Source: Opitutia bacterium UBA7876
GTDB taxonomy: Bacteria; Verrucomicrobiota; Verrucomicrobiia; Opitutales; Seribacteraceae
Direction of reading: 5' to 3'
Length of the DNA: 8,518 nt
NCBI GenBank assembly: GCA_002500665.1
Contig: DLRY01000041.1
Location: 1 to 8,518 of the forward strand
In this document: in pieces, positions 6,361 to 8,518 of the stretch
Position numbering within the stretch: the stretch's first letter is position 1
How the letters are laid out: each line of letters begins with the position of its first letter
Notes under the pieces: generated by a model
Databases searched by the model: none
Seen by the model: only the letters and a program-made list of their open reading frames with translations
Told to the model about the DNA's origin: nothing
Position numbers and translations under genes: made by a program

Positions 6361-6852
6361 ATGAGAAGGATTGCCCTTTCCCTGTGCCTTGCTTTGGCGG
6401 GTTGTTCGGACGAGGAGACCGGTGACGAGGTGGGTAAGCCGGGCGAGGGAGCCCTCGAGCGGAGCAAGAAAATCCGCGAGCTTGAAAAGTCGCTCGAGCG
6501 ACTGAGGTGGGAAAACACCCGCTTGTCCCTCAAGATGAAATCGGTCGGCGGAGGTTCTCTTGTGAGGGACAAGGTGACGGGTCTTTGGCACCATGACGTG
6601 GAGAGGGAGCCTTTTACGGGCCGGGCCTTGGAGAAGTTTCCCGACGGGACCCAAAGGGCGGAGGCCGATTTCCTCAACGGCAAGAAGGACGGCATGGAGC
6701 GCTTCTGGTATGCGAACGGAAGGCTCAAGAGCGAGGGGCAGTGGTTCGACGGGAGACGAAACGGGGTCTTTCGGGAGTGGCGCGAGGACGGCAAGCCCAT
6801 TTCGGCGAACCGCTTCAAGAACGGGCAACTGATCGAGAACCTGGCCGAGTAG
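6361..6852 (+). CDS. Lipoprotein with MORN/YwqK-type repeats
   Basis: A 163-residue lipoprotein. The signal peptide MRRIALSLCLALAGC ends in a lipobox (LAGC) with lipidated Cys15 followed by Ser-Asp-Glu; the acidic +2/+3 region does not settle which membrane it enters. Residues about 31-62 are a charged, heptad-like segment (ALERSKKIRELEKSLERLR and on) that should form a coiled coil. The C-terminal part has three or four repeats of the MORN_2/YwqK type: GRALEKFPDGTQRAEADF, GMERFWYANGRLKSEGQW, GVFREWREDGKPISANRF. Such repeats occur in proteins annotated as YwqK-family antitoxins and in many Bacteroidota and Verrucomicrobiota surface proteins. No partner toxin is adjacent, so an antitoxin role is not supported. 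The start at 6361 is chosen because AAGGGA ends 9 nt ahead; an in-frame ATG at 6352 is an alternative that adds MKA. The frame stays open far upstream only because it is antisense to the DUF6428 gene. Its stop is 11 bp from the convergent gene's stop. Confidence 0.85.
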   Translation: MRRIALSLCLALAGCSDEETGDEVGKPGEGALERSKKIRELEKSLERLRWENTRLSLKMKSVGGGSLVRDKVTGLWHHDVEREPFTGRALEKFPDGTQRAEADFLNGKKDGMERFWYANGRLKSEGQWFDGRRNGVFREWREDGKPISANRFKNGQLIENLAE

Positions 6853-6863
6853 CGATCCCCGCC

Positions 6864-7811
6864 TTAGGGGGCCTCGGGAATTCCGAGCGGCCGCTCGACA
6901 ACACCTATCCATTCGGGCCGTTCGCAAAAAAGCGGCCCGCTCCGGGTCTGGATAACGTCCCGGACGAGAATCTGGTAGAACCGGGTAGGTTGGCCGTAGG
7001 TGAAGGTAAGCAGAATATCGGTGCGCTGGTTGGGCTTGTTGGCGTCGGTTGCGTCCTTGACCAGAATGTTGCCGCCGGCTCCCTTCTGGTCAGGACAAAA
7101 GTAGTAGAGTTGGTTGGGGGTCTTTTCCCCGAAGCGGATCAGAAGGTCACCTTCGCCCGCCCCGTTGCCGAGGATGCCATGCCCGTAGGCTTTTTCCGAA
7201 TCCTGCTCGTCGAGACCCACCATGAATGCCTTGGCGTAGGTGAGGTTGTCGAGCCGAAGGCGGTAGGTGAGGTCACGGTCCACGAAGAAGGTGCGCGGGT
7301 TGCTCGCCCCGAGGTCGAGATCGGTGTCACCCTTGATCTTGAACCCGACGTTGGTCCATGTAACGGGCAGAAAGGCCTCGATGGCGACAAGTTTGGTGGT
7401 CTTCCACTGGATGTCGTAGCGGGCGGCGCCCTCGAGCACGGGGGAAAAGGCCTGCTCATGAATCTCCTTGCGCGAATTCCGCACAAGGTGTCTCCATTGT
7501 TCGCGCCAGTTGTGTTTGAAGGCCTCCTCCCATTTCTGCTCGTTGGTGGCATCCTTGGGGAAGGACAGTTTGTGCAGCGAGATGAGGTTTTCCCTGAGTT
7601 CCCGGTTGCGGACGTCCTTGAGGAAGGCCCGGAAGGTAGTCTCATTGAGGGAGAAGATGGAATTTGCGATGAAGGCGTCTAAGTCGTTGGTTCGGTAGGC
7701 GTTGAAAATCGCCCTGCCGAATTCTTCCTTGGGATGACGCTCCCCCTGAAGCTGAAGAGCTCCGACAAGGAGGATTATGGCGACCACCGGGATCTTGGAG
7801 TTAATCGGCAT
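6864..7811 (-). CDS. Secreted protein of unknown function
   Basis: I do not recognise this 315-residue protein. It opens with a basic and hydrophobic signal peptide (MPINSKIPVVAIILLVGALQLQG, about 1-23, shown in full as a candidate cleaved leader), so export is likely. The first part of the mature chain (about 25-120) is helical and highly charged, with KEEFGRAIFNAYRTNDLDAFIAN and a Trp/His/Arg-rich stretch (KWEEAFKHNWREQWRHLVR); it resembles the helical start of NTF2-like or checkpoint-type domains but with no firm match. The rest (about 130-305) alternates short beta-type segments and ends with a strand-rich region holding its only two cysteines, Cys239 (YYFCPDQ) and Cys296 (LFCERPE), which could form a disulfide outside the cytoplasm. 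It is transcribed away from the following lipoprotein gene across a 116-bp gap, and converges on the MORN-type lipoprotein gene. No clear Shine-Dalgarno precedes the ATG. Confidence 0.8.
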   Translation of the reverse strand: MPINSKIPVVAIILLVGALQLQGERHPKEEFGRAIFNAYRTNDLDAFIANSIFSLNETTFRAFLKDVRNRELRENLISLHKLSFPKDATNEQKWEEAFKHNWREQWRHLVRNSRKEIHEQAFSPVLEGAARYDIQWKTTKLVAIEAFLPVTWTNVGFKIKGDTDLDLGASNPRTFFVDRDLTYRLRLDNLTYAKAFMVGLDEQDSEKAYGHGILGNGAGEGDLLIRFGEKTPNQLYYFCPDQKGAGGNILVKDATDANKPNQRTDILLTFTYGQPTRFYQILVRDVIQTRSGPLFCERPEWIGVVERPLGIPEAP

Positions 7812-7927
7812 AAAAACAAGCTAGGGACTTCTGGAGGCTCAGACAAGCGCGAAGATAGTCGGCTGGGTGGAAACCGGTACAAGTGTTGACTTGCGGCTTG
7901 TCCGTTTAGGGCTTTTGCTTCTGAGCA

Positions 7928-8347
7928 ATGAAAGCGACTAGCGTTTGCCTGCTGTTCTTCCTACTCGGCCTGATCGTGGCCAGTTGCTCCAGGCCTGCGG
8001 TTGGACCTGCGGTCGGAACGCCGGGGGAAAGATCCTTTGCGAAGCGTTTCGTGATCAGCAAGGGAAACGGCCTGCGGGAAACCTTGAGCGGAAACTCCTT
8101 CGTGGCCGACTTGCCCGGGGTTCATCCGCTCTTTGGAGAGGCGGTGACCATCCGGGTAAGAGGCTTGAAGTCCGAGTCGGTCAAGGACGAGGATCCTCGG
8201 AAGGCGGCCCGGGCGTATGACCAGTGGCTGAAGTTCAAGAGAACCCTCGAGAACGCCAAGTCCATCGAGTTGCGAAACCTCGAGCGGGGCAGGGGGGCCT
8301 TGTGGGTCTGGGCCGACCTCTACATGGAGGGCCGTTTTTTCGAGTGA
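7928..8347 (+). CDS. Small lipoprotein with degenerate SNase-like core
   Basis: A 139-residue lipoprotein with a hydrophobic leader and lipobox IVASC (Cys20), followed by a Pro/Gly/Ala linker. Residues about 55-137 resemble the staphylococcal nuclease-like (thermonuclease) beta-barrel: SFVADLPGVHPLFGEAVTIRVRGL matches the early strands, ENAKSIELRNLERGR the helix and next strand, and ALWVWADLYMEGR the strand usually ending in a V-D-G-type turn. Arg76 (in TIRVRG) and Arg122 (in ERGRGALW) align with the two catalytic arginines. However, the usual DTPE motif is replaced by KSES, losing the calcium- and base-related Asp and Glu. The chain also stops right after the last strand, without the C-terminal helix. 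I infer a non-catalytic or altered member. The fold call is by eye and moderately sure; the lipoprotein call is firm. The gene is followed 51 bp later by another exported protein, possibly in the same operon. No clear Shine-Dalgarno is seen. Confidence 0.75.
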   Translation: MKATSVCLLFFLLGLIVASCSRPAVGPAVGTPGERSFAKRFVISKGNGLRETLSGNSFVADLPGVHPLFGEAVTIRVRGLKSESVKDEDPRKAARAYDQWLKFKRTLENAKSIELRNLERGRGALWVWADLYMEGRFFE

Positions 8348-8386
8348 ACCGCAGGTTGAACCTTGCGCGGAGAGGACTTTGCATTC

Positions 8387-8391
8387 AAGGA
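8387..8391 (+). promoter_or_regulatory. Ribosome binding site of the final gene
   Basis: AAGGA lies 7 nt before the ATG at 8399, a good spacing. It supports this ATG as a true start although only 40 codons of the gene are in the window. Confidence 0.55.
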
Positions 8392-8398
8392 TAGTGGC

Positions 8399-8518
8399 AT
8401 GAACAAGTTTTTCCCTTTTTTGCTCTTTCCGGCCTTGCTGACCTTCGGGGCCTCCTTCGCTTGGGCTCAAGGGCCGGGAGGCGTGGGCGATTCACGGAAA
8501 TTCCGCCTCAGCCCGGCG
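8399..8518 (+). CDS. N-terminus of a secreted protein, 3'-truncated by the window
   Basis: Forty codons run from ATG to the last base with no stop. The product begins MNKFFPFLLFPALLTFGASF and continues AWAQGPGGVGD. This is a classical signal peptide with a Lys, a hydrophobic core and an AWA-Q cleavage site near residue 23. The mature start is Gly-rich, then basic (DSRKFRLSPA). The identity of the protein cannot be known from this piece. It follows the SNase-like lipoprotein gene after 51 bp in the same direction and has its own Shine-Dalgarno, so it may be co-transcribed. Confidence 0.75.
   Translation, partial: MNKFFPFLLFPALLTFGASFAWAQGPGGVGDSRKFRLSPA

Noticed and set aside
6361..6852. Toxin-antitoxin locus because of the YwqK-type repeats.
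   Set aside because: The protein is a lipoprotein and no toxin-like gene is adjacent on the same strand.
6741..7682. 313-codon open frame on the plus strand opposite the secreted protein gene.
   Set aside because: The translation is low in complexity and Val/Gly/Glu-rich, with no motif. The minus-strand frame has a signal peptide and natural composition.
7842..7902. GACAAGC (7842-7848) and GCTTGTC (7896-7902) as inverted repeats in the divergent gap.
   Set aside because: The arms are 7 bp and 47 bp apart, with no promoter boxes placed sensibly around them; likely chance.

Overview
The window looks like a chromosomal segment of a Verrucomicrobiota-type bacterium, possibly the Opitutae or a relative. 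This is inference from protein style, not from a marker gene. The signs are a SUMF1-fold protein following what looks like the last strand of an Ig/PKD-like domain, a PQQ-like beta-propeller with a signal peptide, a DUF6428 protein, many small secreted proteins and lipoproteins, and several genes without a clear Shine-Dalgarno sequence. Base composition is fairly GC-rich, with a slightly less GC-rich integrase gene and one clearly AT-rich intergenic stretch (about 2580-2864).

Layout. The left edge (1-786) is the 3' part of a SUMF1/FGE-sulfatase-fold gene that has lost the catalytic cysteines. It converges on a tyrosine recombinase gene on the minus strand (ending at 939) whose RKHRHY-type active site is complete. 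Between the recombinase start region and a complete tRNA-Thr(CGU) gene with encoded CCA (2439-2514) lies a perfect 10-bp inverted repeat with a 5-bp spacer (2349-2373), overlapping a possible tRNA promoter. A strong intrinsic terminator follows the tRNA. An integrase beside a tRNA gene suggests an integrated element or its remnant. However, the integrase lies on the 5' side of the tRNA, and no second tRNA fragment is visible in the window.

After the AT-rich gap come two co-directional genes 36 bp apart: a membrane-anchored member of the agmatine deiminase / bacterial peptidylarginine deiminase family (2865-4199) and a secreted PQQ-like propeller protein (4236-5762). The propeller gene converges, with a 4-bp gap, on a DUF6428 gene (5767-6222, minus) of a type often found in arsenic-resistance loci; no other ars gene is present here.

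The right third encodes exported proteins. They are a MORN/YwqK-type lipoprotein (6361-6852), an unrecognised secreted protein (6864-7811, minus), a small lipoprotein with what looks like a degenerate SNase-like core (7928-8347), and the first 40 codons of another secreted protein (8399-8518). No CRISPR array, insertion sequence, rRNA gene or recognisable defence operon was seen. The points most worth checking are the integrase/tRNA/inverted-repeat junction, the membrane-tethered deiminase with its propeller partner, and the cysteine-tailed DUF6428 protein.
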